Of a stretch of DNA of 64,000 nucleotides, positions 43,329 to 51,767 are shown piece after piece; the first letter of the stretch is position 1, and each line of letters opens with the position of its first letter. The DNA is from JBBPYC01 sp965218765 (lineage in GTDB: Bacteria > Pseudomonadota > Gammaproteobacteria > Burkholderiales > Burkholderiaceae_C): NCBI GenBank assembly GCA_965218765.1, contig CBDCLU010000002.1:1364001-1428000 (forward strand), given 5' to 3'. Made by a program: the position numbers and the translations under genes. The notes under the pieces are model-generated. The model saw nothing but the letters and a program-made list of their open reading frames with translations, was not told where the DNA came from and did not search any database.

Positions 43329-44276
43329 ATGGACCTCAAGCAGCTCGAATACTTCGTGCGCGTCGCCGAGCTCGGCAGCTTCACGCGCGCCGCGCTTGCG
43401 CTCGACGTGGCGCAGCCGGCCTTGTCACGGCAGGTGCGGCTGCTCGAAGTCGAGCTGCGGCAGAACCTGCTCACGCGCAACGGCCGCGGCGCGCTGCCGA
43501 CTGAAGCCGGCAACCTGCTGCTCGCGCATGGCCGCGGCATCCTGCATCAGGTGCAGCGGGCACGAGAGGAACTTGTGCAGGTACGCGGCGGGCTTGCGGG
43601 CCGCGTCGCGGTCGGACTGCCGCCGAGCGTGGCCAAGGCGTTGACCGTGCCGCTCACGCGCGCGTTCCGCAAGCAACTGCCGCAGGCATCGCTGTCGATC
43701 GGAGAAGGGCTTTCCGTGGCGCTTGCGCGCGATCTGAAGAACGGCGGGCTCGACATCGCGCTGTTGCACAACGCGGTGCCGTCCGCCGAGCTCGAACTGA
43801 TGCCGCTGCTCGAGGAAGGATTGTTCGTCGTGCAGCGACGGTCACCCGGGCGCAACGGGCCGGGCCGCAATACTGCGTTCACGCTGGCAAAGCTCGCGGC
43901 TACGCCGCTCGTGATCCCGAGCCGCCCGAATGCGATCCGAATGCTCGTCGAAGCGGCGCTAGCGGGCATCGGCAAGCGCGCCGACGTCGCGCTCGAGATC
44001 GACGGCGTGGCTGCGATCCTCGACCTAGTCGCCGATGGCGCGGGCAGCGCGGTGTTACCTTGCAACGCGGTGCGGACCGCGCGGTTGCCATCCGCGTTTG
44101 AGCTTGCGCCGGTCGGCCCGCCGCCGCTTATGAGCCGGCTTTACACCGCAGTCAGCGCGCACCGGCCAGTAACGCCGACGCAGGGCGCGATGCTGGCGCT
44201 GATCACGGAGGTCGCCATGCAGGTGCTTCCGGCAAAGACGGTCGGCGCGCTGCGCGTTCCGGCTGCGAACGCGTAA
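43329..44276 (+). CDS. LysR-family transcriptional regulator
   Basis: 315 residues from ATG 43329. N-terminal winged helix-turn-helix (MDLKQLEYFVRVAELGSFTRAALALDVAQPALSRQVRLLEVELRQ), then the periplasmic-binding-protein-like effector domain. Similar in layout to Nac/CbbR-type and protocatechuate-cluster regulators. Divergent from pobA with a T-N11-A site between them, so it probably controls the pobA-lig operon and itself; the effector could be 4-hydroxybenzoate or a pathway intermediate. Confidence 0.92.
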   Translation: MDLKQLEYFVRVAELGSFTRAALALDVAQPALSRQVRLLEVELRQNLLTRNGRGALPTEAGNLLLAHGRGILHQVQRAREELVQVRGGLAGRVAVGLPPSVAKALTVPLTRAFRKQLPQASLSIGEGLSVALARDLKNGGLDIALLHNAVPSAELELMPLLEEGLFVVQRRSPGRNGPGRNTAFTLAKLAATPLVIPSRPNAIRMLVEAALAGIGKRADVALEIDGVAAILDLVADGAGSAVLPCNAVRTARLPSAFELAPVGPPPLMSRLYTAVSAHRPVTPTQGAMLALITEVAMQVLPAKTVGALRVPAANA

Positions 44277-44279
44277 GGC

Positions 44280-45120
44280 TTGCTTGTGTTGAGCCGCGCG
44301 GCAGCTTTCCTGCTTGTGGGCGCATTGCAGGGTCGGCCGCCGGGTGTCGGCGCACAGGACCCGATCGGGCCGGTGCGCGTCCGGACGATGCCGACTTTCT
44401 CATCCCTGCCGCCGATGTCGGGCAAGCCGGCTCCGACGTTCGGCCCGGGACCGGACCGCAGACCGCTGCTGGAAGGCGCTTCCGCCGCGGGTGCGGACCA
44501 TGGCCCTCCGCCCGATGGTCTGCCATCGGATGCGCTGTTGCTCGACCATGGGGTGCGGCTGCTCGTACTGGCAGTCGCGGCCTGGATCGCTTGGCGCTGG
44601 CTCGCGCGCCTGATGGCCCGCTTGGGTACGTGCATCTGCGGCGCTCGGACCGGCGCTCGCGCGTGGCGAGCCGCCAGCGCGACTGGATGAACCCCATGGA
44701 ACCCGCGAAGTGCGTGACGCAGCCGAAGTGTTCAACCGGATGGCTGCCCAGATCCACGAGCAGTTTGGCGTCCGCGGCCTGATGATCGTGGCGATGTCGC
44801 ACGACCTGCGCACGCCGCTCACGCGCCTGGTGCTGCGGCTCGAAAACGCCGCCGTCGATGGCGAGCTGCGCGATCGCTGTGCAAATGACATCGTCGAGAT
44901 GAATGCGCTGACCGACACCGCGCTCGATGTGTTCCACGCCCCGCTGGACGCAGCCGGGACCGACCGGCGCGTGGACCTGCGCGCACTGGTAGAGGGCAGG
45001 GTGGACGACCGCGCTGAACTGGGCCTGCCTGCGACGTCTTCTGGCGAGCTAAGCGTCATCGTCAGCGCCGATCCGGTCGCGCTGCGCCGCGTCATCGGCA
45101 ATTTGATCAAAAGCGCTGCA
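44280..45120 (+). pseudogene. Sensor histidine kinase remnant
   Basis: Two reading frames hold pieces of one kinase. The first (to about 44615) ends in a transmembrane helix (RLLVLAVAAWIAWRWLARLMARL). The second resumes as a HAMP domain (VRASAALGPALARGEPPARLD, GTREVRDAAEVFNRMAAQI) and a complete dimerisation/His box (MIVAMSHDLRTPLTRLVLRLENA). It then stops being kinase-like at VIGNLIKSA, exactly at the N-box, so the ATPase domain is gone. One frameshift plus a 3' truncation therefore inactivate it. No response regulator gene is nearby. Confidence 0.75.
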
Positions 45121-45352
45121 CCCTACCGGATGAGTCCCGGGTTCCGAGACAGCGATTGCACGCAGATCGATGCGGGCCTGGATGCCGGGTCGAGCAAGCG
45201 CCCGGCGGTTTTGCCTGCTTCCCTGTTTGCACCGTCCCGGCATCGTCCCTCCGCCCGCAACGCCTACCTGCACCAAGCAAAGCCCGGTCTGACCTCAAAA
45301 CCGGCTGCGGCCCACTTCGCACCGCCTCGGCGACCGCTGCAATGGCCGGGCT

Positions 45353-46300
45353 TTAAGGGGCGGCCGAGATCACGCGGCGACTGGCAAAAAAGGCCTGCAG
45401 GTTGTCGAACACGCGGTCTGCCATCGCCTGCCGTGTTTCGAGCGTCGCGCTCGCGACGTGCGGCAGCAGCACCACGTTGTCCAGCGCCATCAACTCGGCC
45501 GGCACCCTCGGCTCGTTTTCGTAGACGTCCAGGCCTGCGCCCGCGATGCGGCGATCGGCCAGCGCACGAATCAGTGCAGCCTCATCGACCACGGAGCCAC
45601 GTGCGACGTTGACGAGGAAGCCGTTCGGGCCGAGCGCATCGAGAACTTCGGCATCGATCAGATGCCGGGTCGCGGGGCCACCCGCGGTGATCACGACGAG
45701 AAAGTCGGCCCAGCGCGCGAGTTCAAGCAGCGCCGGCTCGTGCCGGTATTCGACTTCGGCCACCGGGCGCCGGCTGTGGTAGCGCACCTCCATCTCGAAA
45801 CCGCTCGCGCGTCTTGCAATCGTGCGGCCGATGCGGCCCATGCCGACCAAGCCGAGCCGCGCGCCGCTGACCTTGCGCGACAGCGGGAACGTTTGGTGGG
45901 TCCACTCCCCGCGGCGCACGAAACGGTCAGCACTCGTCATGCCGCGCCCTGCGTTGAGCATCAGGCCGAACGCGATGTCGGCGACGCAGTCGTTGAGCAC
46001 ATCAGGCGTGTAGCCGACCGCGATGCCGCGCTGATGCGCAGTCGCCACGTTGATCTTGTCGAGGCCGACGCCGAAGTTGGAGATGACTTTCAAGTTCGGC
46101 AACGACCCGATCAGCGCAGCGTCGGCACCGACCGCCGACGAGGTGACGAGCGCGCTGAACTCGGCACCGCGCTGCGCGAGAAAGGCCTTCGGGTCCGCTT
46201 CGTCGACAAGCGTGTGCACGTCGTACGTCGCGGCCAGCCGATCAGCCAGCGCGGGCGGCAGCTTGCCGTGGTTCAGGAGTCGGATCTCGCTCATGTTCAT
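45353..46300 (-). CDS. D-2-hydroxyacid dehydrogenase
   Basis: 315 residues from ATG 46300 (ATG 46294 also possible). NAD(P)-binding loop LGLVGMGRIGRTIARRASGFEM, substrate Arg in LVNVARGSVVDEAALIRAL, catalytic Glu in AGAGLDVYENEP and His in VVLLPHVASAT. Reads as a hydroxypyruvate/glyoxylate reductase-like enzyme. The start overlaps the stop of the preceding Bug gene by one base, so receptor and enzyme probably handle the same hydroxy- or ketoacid. Confidence 0.93.
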   Translation of the reverse strand: MNMSEIRLLNHGKLPPALADRLAATYDVHTLVDEADPKAFLAQRGAEFSALVTSSAVGADAALIGSLPNLKVISNFGVGLDKINVATAHQRGIAVGYTPDVLNDCVADIAFGLMLNAGRGMTSADRFVRRGEWTHQTFPLSRKVSGARLGLVGMGRIGRTIARRASGFEMEVRYHSRRPVAEVEYRHEPALLELARWADFLVVITAGGPATRHLIDAEVLDALGPNGFLVNVARGSVVDEAALIRALADRRIAGAGLDVYENEPRVPAELMALDNVVLLPHVASATLETRQAMADRVFDNLQAFFASRRVISAAP

Positions 46301-47292
46301 CACTCCGGCTTGATCCCCGCGTCCTGCGTGACCTTGCCCCATTTGGTCGTCTCGCTTTCGATGAAGGTGGCGAACTGCCCGGACGAGCCGCCGGCGGGTT
46401 CGATGCCCGCGTCCTGCAGGCGTTTCTTCACGTCGGGTGCGGCCAGCGCCTTGTTCACTTCCGCATCCAGTTTCTCGACGACCGGCTTGGGCGTGCCGGC
46501 TGGTGCGAGTGCGAGGATGCCACCCCAAGTGCTGGTCTCGAAGTTGGGCATGCCGGCTTGCCGCATCGTCGGCACGTCGGGCAGGATTGACGAGCGCTGC
46601 GCGGTCGTCACGGCGAGCGCGCGCACCTTGCCGGCCTTGACCTGCGGCGCGATCGCCGCGACGGTGTCGAACATCATCGACACCCTGCCCGAGAGCAGAT
46701 CGGGGTGCGCCGGCGTGCTGCCCTTGTACGGGATGTGCATCACGTCGATGCCCGACTGCGTCTTGAACAGCTCGCCCGAAAAGTGCGGCGCGCCGCCCGA
46801 GCCGCTGGACGCGAACGACAGCTCGCCCGGATGGGCTTTGCCATACGCGACCAGCTCGGTCACGGTCATCACGGGCGCCGACGGCGACACCACGAGCACC
46901 AGCGGCACGACATGCGTCTGAATTACCGGCTCGAAGCTCTTGAGCGTGTCGAACGGCAGCTTTTTCACCATGCTCGGGTTGATCGCATGGCTGCTCGCGA
47001 CCAGCGCGAGCGTGTGTCCGTCCGGCTGCGCCTTGGCAACCATATCGGTGCTGATGATGCCGGTGGCACCTGCCTTGTTGTCGATCACGACAGCCTTGCC
47101 CCAGGCGTCGGTGACCTTCTGGCCGATCAGGCGTGCGGCAAGGTCGATCGCGCCGCCGGGCGAGGCTGGTACGACGATGGCAATCGGCTTGGTTGGAAAC
47201 TCTTGCGCCGCGGTCGCAAGCGGCACTGCGAACAGCGCAGCGCCGAGACCGAGGGCAAGCACGCTGGAGTCGACCAGCTTGAAGAAGCTCAT
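46300..47292 (-). CDS. Bug-family (TctC-like) solute receptor
   Basis: 330 residues from ATG 47292 with GGGAGGA upstream. Signal peptide ends near ATAAQ; mature start FPTKPIAIVVPASPGGAIDLAARL. Family marks: GKAVVIDNKAGATGIISTDMVAKAQPDGHTL, HIPYKGSTPAHPDLLSGRVSMMFD. The next gene is the 2-hydroxyacid dehydrogenase. No permease partner is adjacent. Confidence 0.93.
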   Translation of the reverse strand: MSFFKLVDSSVLALGLGAALFAVPLATAAQEFPTKPIAIVVPASPGGAIDLAARLIGQKVTDAWGKAVVIDNKAGATGIISTDMVAKAQPDGHTLALVASSHAINPSMVKKLPFDTLKSFEPVIQTHVVPLVLVVSPSAPVMTVTELVAYGKAHPGELSFASSGSGGAPHFSGELFKTQSGIDVMHIPYKGSTPAHPDLLSGRVSMMFDTVAAIAPQVKAGKVRALAVTTAQRSSILPDVPTMRQAGMPNFETSTWGGILALAPAGTPKPVVEKLDAEVNKALAAPDVKKRLQDAGIEPAGGSSGQFATFIESETTKWGKVTQDAGIKPE

Positions 47293-47482
47293 CGAAAAGT
47301 CCTCCCAAGGATAAAAATATGGGGGAAATGGCCTCTCGCCGTACAGCCCATGCTCATTTCCAGCTACTGAAAACATAGCGAAAGGATTTGTCGCGACGTT
47401 TCGGCGGCGCCTGATACAGCGCAGCCTCGAGGTTCCCGATCGGGTCAACGGATGGTTTTCAGTCGGTTGGTGACCGCAGGAC

Positions 47483-48193
47483 TTAGATCCCTTTGCCCTT
47501 GCGCCACTGCGCAAACTCCTCGCGCGTCTCGGCATTCGGCGGATAGTTGTTGCGCAGCATCGCGCCGCGCTGCACCCGCTCGAGGATGAACGCCTCCATC
47601 TTTTCCTGCTCGGCCGCGTCCGATGCGACTTCATCGGCCAGATGCGCGGGGATCACGACCACGCCTTCGTCATCGCCGACCAGGATGTCGCCGGGATAGA
47701 TCGCCACACCGCCGCAGCCGATCGGCACGTTCAGATCGACCGCATGGTGCTGCAAGAGATTGAGCGGCGCGCTGCCGCCCGCGCAGAACACCGGGAAGTC
47801 CAGCGCACCGATCGCGCCGCTGTCGCGCACCGGGCCGTCGCTGACCAGGCCTGCGGCGCCACGCACCATGAGCCGCGTTGTCAGGATTTCGCCGCCAGAA
47901 GCGACGCGCATTTCACCGCGGCAGTCGAACACGAGCACATGTCCCGGCGGGCAAGACTCGATCGCTTTTCGCTGCGGATGATCGTAGTCGTCGAACGCGC
48001 TGATCCTGTCGATGTCCTCGCGCGCGGGGATGCTGCGCATGGTGAACGCCGGGCCGACCATGTTGCCACCCGAGGGGTCGGTCAGCCGCGCGACGCCCTG
48101 GATATAGATGTTGCGAAAGCCGCGCTTGAACAGTTGGGTACACAGCGTCGCGCAGCTCACATGGCGCAGCAAAGCCGGCTTGGTGTCATTCAT
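47483..48193 (-). CDS. RraA-like family protein
   Basis: 236 residues. RraA fold: GPAFTMRSIPARED, PGHVLVFDCRGEMRVASGGEILTTRLMVRGAAGLVSDGPVRDS (the GxxRD-type catalytic loop) and VPIGCGGVAIYPGDILVGDDEGVVVIP. True RraA inhibits RNase E and is shorter (about 160 residues); this longer form in a catabolic cluster is more likely a metal-dependent aldolase or decarboxylase of the HMG/CHA aldolase group. It follows the glucarate-dehydratase-like gene by 15 bases. Confidence 0.85.
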   Translation of the reverse strand: MNDTKPALLRHVSCATLCTQLFKRGFRNIYIQGVARLTDPSGGNMVGPAFTMRSIPAREDIDRISAFDDYDHPQRKAIESCPPGHVLVFDCRGEMRVASGGEILTTRLMVRGAAGLVSDGPVRDSGAIGALDFPVFCAGGSAPLNLLQHHAVDLNVPIGCGGVAIYPGDILVGDDEGVVVIPAHLADEVASDAAEQEKMEAFILERVQRGAMLRNNYPPNAETREEFAQWRKGKGI

Positions 48194-48208
48194 TCGCTTC
48201 CTCGCACC

Positions 48209-49474
48209 TCAGAAGCGCGGCTTGACCGTGGTCCAGTCCGGCCGAAAGCGCTGCATCTGCGCCACGTCATTGCGCGTGCGGATGCGGCAGGCGAGGAACG
48301 CATCGTGCAGTTCCGCAAGCTTGGCGCGATCCAGTTCCACGCCCAGCCCCGGACGATTGGTCAGATGCACGCAGCCGCCGGTGATCGGCACCCGGCCGCC
48401 CAGCAGGATTTCATCGCTTTGCCACGGGTAGTGCGTGTCGCACGCATAGCTCAGATGCTGCACGGAAGCCGCCAGATGCGTCATTGCCATCAGGCTGATG
48501 CCCAGATGCGAGTTGGAGTGCATCGACAGCCCGATCCCGAACGCCTCGCAGGCCCGCGCCAGGGCTTGCGTCGCGCGCAGGCCGCCCCAGAAATGGTGGT
48601 CCGACAGCACGATCTGCACCGCGTCGAGCTTGATGCTCTTCTCAAGCTCGGCCCAGTTGGTCACCACCATGTTGCTGGCGAGCGGCAGTCCGGTTGCCTG
48701 GTGCAATTCGGCCATGCCTTCGAGCGTCGGCGTCGGGTCTTCGTAATATTCGAGGCAGCCCGCGAGCTTGTCGGCCACCCGCAGGCTGGTCGCCATCGAC
48801 CAGTTGCTGTTTGGGTCGATGCGCAGCTTGTAGCCGGGGAATGCTTCGGCCAGCGCGAGAATCGCATTGGCTTCCTGCTCCGGCTCGAACACGCCGGCCT
48901 TGAGCTTGATGCTCTCAAAACCATACTTGTCGATCATCTGCCTGGCTTGCCGCACGATCTGTTCCGGGGCTACGGCCTCGCCGTAAGGATCGGGCGCGTA
49001 CTCGGGATCCGCTGCGGCGTCCCATTTGTAGAACAGATAAGCCGAGTACGACACCTTGTCGCGCACCGCACCGCCGAGCAGTTCGGCCAGCGGAATCCCA
49101 AGGGTTCTGGCCTGCAAGTCGAGAAACGCGACTTCGAACGCGGAGAACGCGCTGTTGACCAGGTTGCCGATCAGCGATCCCGGCGCCAGTTCCATCTCGA
49201 CATGGCCGGTCGAGACCCGCGGCGCCTTGGCCACAACGCACGCGAGCATGCCGTTCAGATCGAACGCGGACAGGCCGACCAAGTCCGGCGCCGATCGCGT
49301 CAGTAGGTCGAGCACCGGTGCATCGCCGTAAGTTTCTCCGAGACCGACTTCGCCATTCACACCCTCGACTTCGATGATCGAACGCAGGCCAAACGGCTCG
49401 TGTATGCCGGCCGCATTCAGCAGCGGCGGATCCTTGATCGCGATCGGCGTCACCCGGACAGCGGCGATCTTCAT
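48209..49474 (-). CDS. Glucarate dehydratase-like enolase-superfamily enzyme
   Basis: 421 residues from ATG 49474 (MKIAAVRVTPIAIKDPPLLN). Enolase superfamily with a Lys pair in SIKLKAGVFEPEQE, metal ligands in LRIDPNSNWS and EYYEDPTPTLEGM, the Asp of VLSDHHFWGG, and the catalytic His in SMHSNSHLGISLMAMTHLAAS. These are glucarate-dehydratase subgroup features; the enzyme should form 5-keto-4-deoxyglucarate. The neighbouring Bug receptor and RraA-like aldolase fit a glucarate or related aldaric acid pathway. Confidence 0.9.
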   Translation of the reverse strand: MKIAAVRVTPIAIKDPPLLNAAGIHEPFGLRSIIEVEGVNGEVGLGETYGDAPVLDLLTRSAPDLVGLSAFDLNGMLACVVAKAPRVSTGHVEMELAPGSLIGNLVNSAFSAFEVAFLDLQARTLGIPLAELLGGAVRDKVSYSAYLFYKWDAAADPEYAPDPYGEAVAPEQIVRQARQMIDKYGFESIKLKAGVFEPEQEANAILALAEAFPGYKLRIDPNSNWSMATSLRVADKLAGCLEYYEDPTPTLEGMAELHQATGLPLASNMVVTNWAELEKSIKLDAVQIVLSDHHFWGGLRATQALARACEAFGIGLSMHSNSHLGISLMAMTHLAASVQHLSYACDTHYPWQSDEILLGGRVPITGGCVHLTNRPGLGVELDRAKLAELHDAFLACRIRTRNDVAQMQRFRPDWTTVKPRF

Positions 49475-49478
49475 GGCA

Positions 49479-50483
49479 TCAACCCGGCGTCGCGCCGGAT
49501 TTTTTGACCAGCTCGGCCCAGCGCGGAATCTCTTTTCGCATGTGCGCCGCAAGCTGCTCGGGCGTGCTGCCGACGATCTCCATGCCCATCTGGTTGTGCA
49601 GCTTGTCGACCACATCGGGCATCTTCAAAATCTTCACGATCTCGGCGTTCAATTTGTCGATGATGGCTTTCGGCGTGCCCTTCGGCGCGTAGACCGCCTG
49701 CCAGGACGCCATCTCGAAGTTCGGCAGCCCGCTTTCGATCATGGTCGGCAGGCTCGGGTCGAGTTCGATGCGTTTCGCGGTCGTGACTGCGATCAATTTC
49801 AGGCGCCCGGCCTTGGCCAGCGGAATCGCAGCCGTCATCTGGTCGAACATGAACGGCACCTGGCCCGATGCGACGTCGGTCATCGCGGGCGGCGTGCCTT
49901 TGTACGGCACATGCGTGAGCGGGACTCCGATCAGGTCCGCGAACAACTCGCCCGCAAGGTGCGTGGATGTGCCCGCGCCGGACGAAGCAAACGTGCGCAT
50001 CTTCTCGTCCTTCTTCAAATGCGCGATCAGATCGGCGACCGTATTCACGCCGAGCTGCGGGTTCACGATCAGCACGTTCGGCAGCATGGCCGTGAGCGCG
50101 ACCGGCTCGAAGTCCTTGACCGGGTCGTACGGCAGGTTCTTGTAGAGCGACGCATTGATCGCATGCGTGCTGATGGTGCCGCCGAACAGGGTGTAGCCGT
50201 CGGGCTTGGCTTTTGCGACATAACTCGCGCCGACGCCGCCGGCCGCGCCGGGCTTGTTCTCGACGATGAACGGCTGATGAAAAGCGTCTGACAGCTGCTG
50301 GCACAACACACGGCCGATTACGTCAGTTGAGCCGCCGGGCGTGAACGGCACGACGTAAGTCACGGCCTTCGAGGGCCAGGCCTCGGGCGTCTGCGCGTGG
50401 GCGCGGATCGCCAGCAGCGGGATGGAGGGCGCAGCAAGCGCGAGCGTGCCGCCGCGCAGCAGGGTGCGTCGAGCGAGATTCAT
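49479..50483 (-). CDS. Bug-family (TctC-like) solute receptor
   Basis: 334 residues from ATG 50483. The N-terminus NLARRTLLRGGTLALAAPSIPLLAIRAHAQ has a twin Arg before the hydrophobic core, so Tat export is possible. Mature part: WPSKAVTYVVPFTPGGSTDVIGRVLCQQL, VENKPGAAGGVGASYVAKAKPDGYTLFGG, HVPYKGTPPAMTDVASGQVPFMFD. It ends 4 bases before the glucarate-dehydratase-like gene begins. A run of ten C (coding strand) lies just before the start, where no normal ribosome-binding site is seen. Confidence 0.93.
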   Translation of the reverse strand: MNLARRTLLRGGTLALAAPSIPLLAIRAHAQTPEAWPSKAVTYVVPFTPGGSTDVIGRVLCQQLSDAFHQPFIVENKPGAAGGVGASYVAKAKPDGYTLFGGTISTHAINASLYKNLPYDPVKDFEPVALTAMLPNVLIVNPQLGVNTVADLIAHLKKDEKMRTFASSGAGTSTHLAGELFADLIGVPLTHVPYKGTPPAMTDVASGQVPFMFDQMTAAIPLAKAGRLKLIAVTTAKRIELDPSLPTMIESGLPNFEMASWQAVYAPKGTPKAIIDKLNAEIVKILKMPDVVDKLHNQMGMEIVGSTPEQLAAHMRKEIPRWAELVKKSGATPG

Positions 50484-50493
50484 GATGGGAATT

Positions 50494-50503
50494 GGGGGGG
50501 GGG
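50494..50503. repeat. G10 homopolymer in 5' leader of Bug gene
   Basis: Ten consecutive G on the plus strand (C10 on the coding strand), 11-20 bases upstream of ATG 50483, inside the spacer between two Bug genes. Tracts of this length are prone to slippage during replication. Confidence 0.85.
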
Positions 50504-50539
50504 TTTGGACTGGAAAGATGGGGAAAAAGCGGACCGTCG

Positions 50540-51532
50540 TCATTCGACCTTGAGGTCGCGCGCCTTGATCACCTTGCCGTAGCGCTCGGTATCGGACTCG
50601 ATGACTTTCTTCAGCTCGGCCGGCGTCGTGCCGCGCGGCGTCGCGCCTTGCGCGATCATGGCGTCGCGCACCTCGGGCAGTGCCATCACCGCTTTCACAT
50701 CCGCGGAAATCTTGTCGACGATGGCCTGCGGCGTCGCGCCCGGCGCGAGCAGCGCAAGCCAGGAGCCGGATTCGGCATTCGCGATGCCGGCCTCTGAAAT
50801 GGTCGGCACCTCGGGCAACGCGGGCGAACGCTCGGCGCTGGTGACCGCGAGTGCGCGCAGCTTGCCGGTCTTGACCGGGCCCGAGGTCTCCAGCGCCGAC
50901 GCGAACAGCATGTCCACATGGCCCGCCATCAAATCCGCCATCGCCGGGCCGCCGCCCTTGTACGGCACATGGACCAGCTTGATGCCGGCCGCTGCCTGAA
51001 AGATCTCAGCCGTCAGGTGCGGCGAGCCGCCGTTGCCGGAACTCGCGAACGTGTACTTGTCGGGCGCGGCCTTGGCCAGCGCGACCAGTTCCTTCACGTC
51101 TTTCGCCGGCACCTTCGGATTCACCACAAGCACGAACGGCAGCTCTGCGAACAGCGAGATCGGCGCGAACGCGGTCTCGGGGTTGTATGGAATCTTCTTG
51201 TAGAGAGATGGGTTGATCGCCTGCGTGCCGACGTTGCCGACGAACAGCGTGTAGCCGTCGGGTTTGGCTTTGGCCGCGGCATCGGCGCCGACCAGTCCGC
51301 CCGCGCCGGCCTTGTTGTCCACCACCACCGGCTGGCCCCATTTCACGCTCAGTTTGTTGGCCAGAATGCGGCCGCCGATGTCGGTGCCGCCGCCGGGCGC
51401 GAACGGCACGATAAAGGTGACGGGACGGTCAGGAAACGTACCCTGGGCAAGTGCCGCAAGCGGCACTGTCACCGCGGCCAGTGCAGCGCAAGCTGCGAGC
51501 ACGCTCCGCCGTGCACGGATGATTGAATTCAT
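50540..51532 (-). CDS. Bug-family (TctC-like) solute receptor
   Basis: 330 residues. Signal peptide ends at PLAALAQ; mature start GTFPDRPVTFIVPFAPGGGTDIGGRIL. Family marks: VVDNKAGAGGLVGADAAAKAKPDGYTLFVGN, HVPYKGGGPAMADLMAGHVDMLFA. First gene downstream of a LacI-type operator candidate (51615-51628), so its expression is probably controlled by the LacI protein encoded just upstream. It heads a run receptor-receptor-gudD-like-rraA-like. Confidence 0.93.
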   Translation of the reverse strand: MNSIIRARRSVLAACAALAAVTVPLAALAQGTFPDRPVTFIVPFAPGGGTDIGGRILANKLSVKWGQPVVVDNKAGAGGLVGADAAAKAKPDGYTLFVGNVGTQAINPSLYKKIPYNPETAFAPISLFAELPFVLVVNPKVPAKDVKELVALAKAAPDKYTFASSGNGGSPHLTAEIFQAAAGIKLVHVPYKGGGPAMADLMAGHVDMLFASALETSGPVKTGKLRALAVTSAERSPALPEVPTISEAGIANAESGSWLALLAPGATPQAIVDKISADVKAVMALPEVRDAMIAQGATPRGTTPAELKKVIESDTERYGKVIKARDLKVE

Positions 51533-51614
51533 GGTTGGTCTCCTGGTTGTTTGATGGTCGGCGCTTGCGATGTACTCGCAAAGACATGACTGCTCACGTC
51601 CGCTCGGCGACGAT

Positions 51615-51628
51615 TGTTAGCGCTACCA
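51615..51628. promoter_or_regulatory. Candidate LacI-type operator 1
   Basis: TGTTAGCGCTACCA, a near-palindrome centred on AGCGCT, followed by TTT. It lies 83 bases upstream of the Bug gene at 51532 and matches the site at 52828-52841 in 12 of 14 positions, with the following TTT shared. AGCGCT-type palindromes are common targets of LacI/GalR regulators. Confidence 0.65.
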
Positions 51629-51767
51629 TTTGCAAGTATATGGGTCGCTTCGGCACGCGTCAAGAGCAAAGCGCATGTGTACGAAGCGCCCTCTGGCAAT
51701 TCGCGCCTTCAGGTGCAGCCTGAAAAGAAGATCGGGTTCGATGCGAGCGATCGAATCCCGCCCGCCC

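Noticed and set aside
47353..47370. Imperfect TTTCCAG/CTGAAA palindrome before a Bug gene
   Set aside because: Arms are short and imperfect and no second copy was found, so an operator claim is not supported.
47483..48193. True RraA (RNase E inhibitor)
   Set aside because: It is much longer than RraA and lies in a catabolic operon; an aldolase/decarboxylase of the same fold is more likely.
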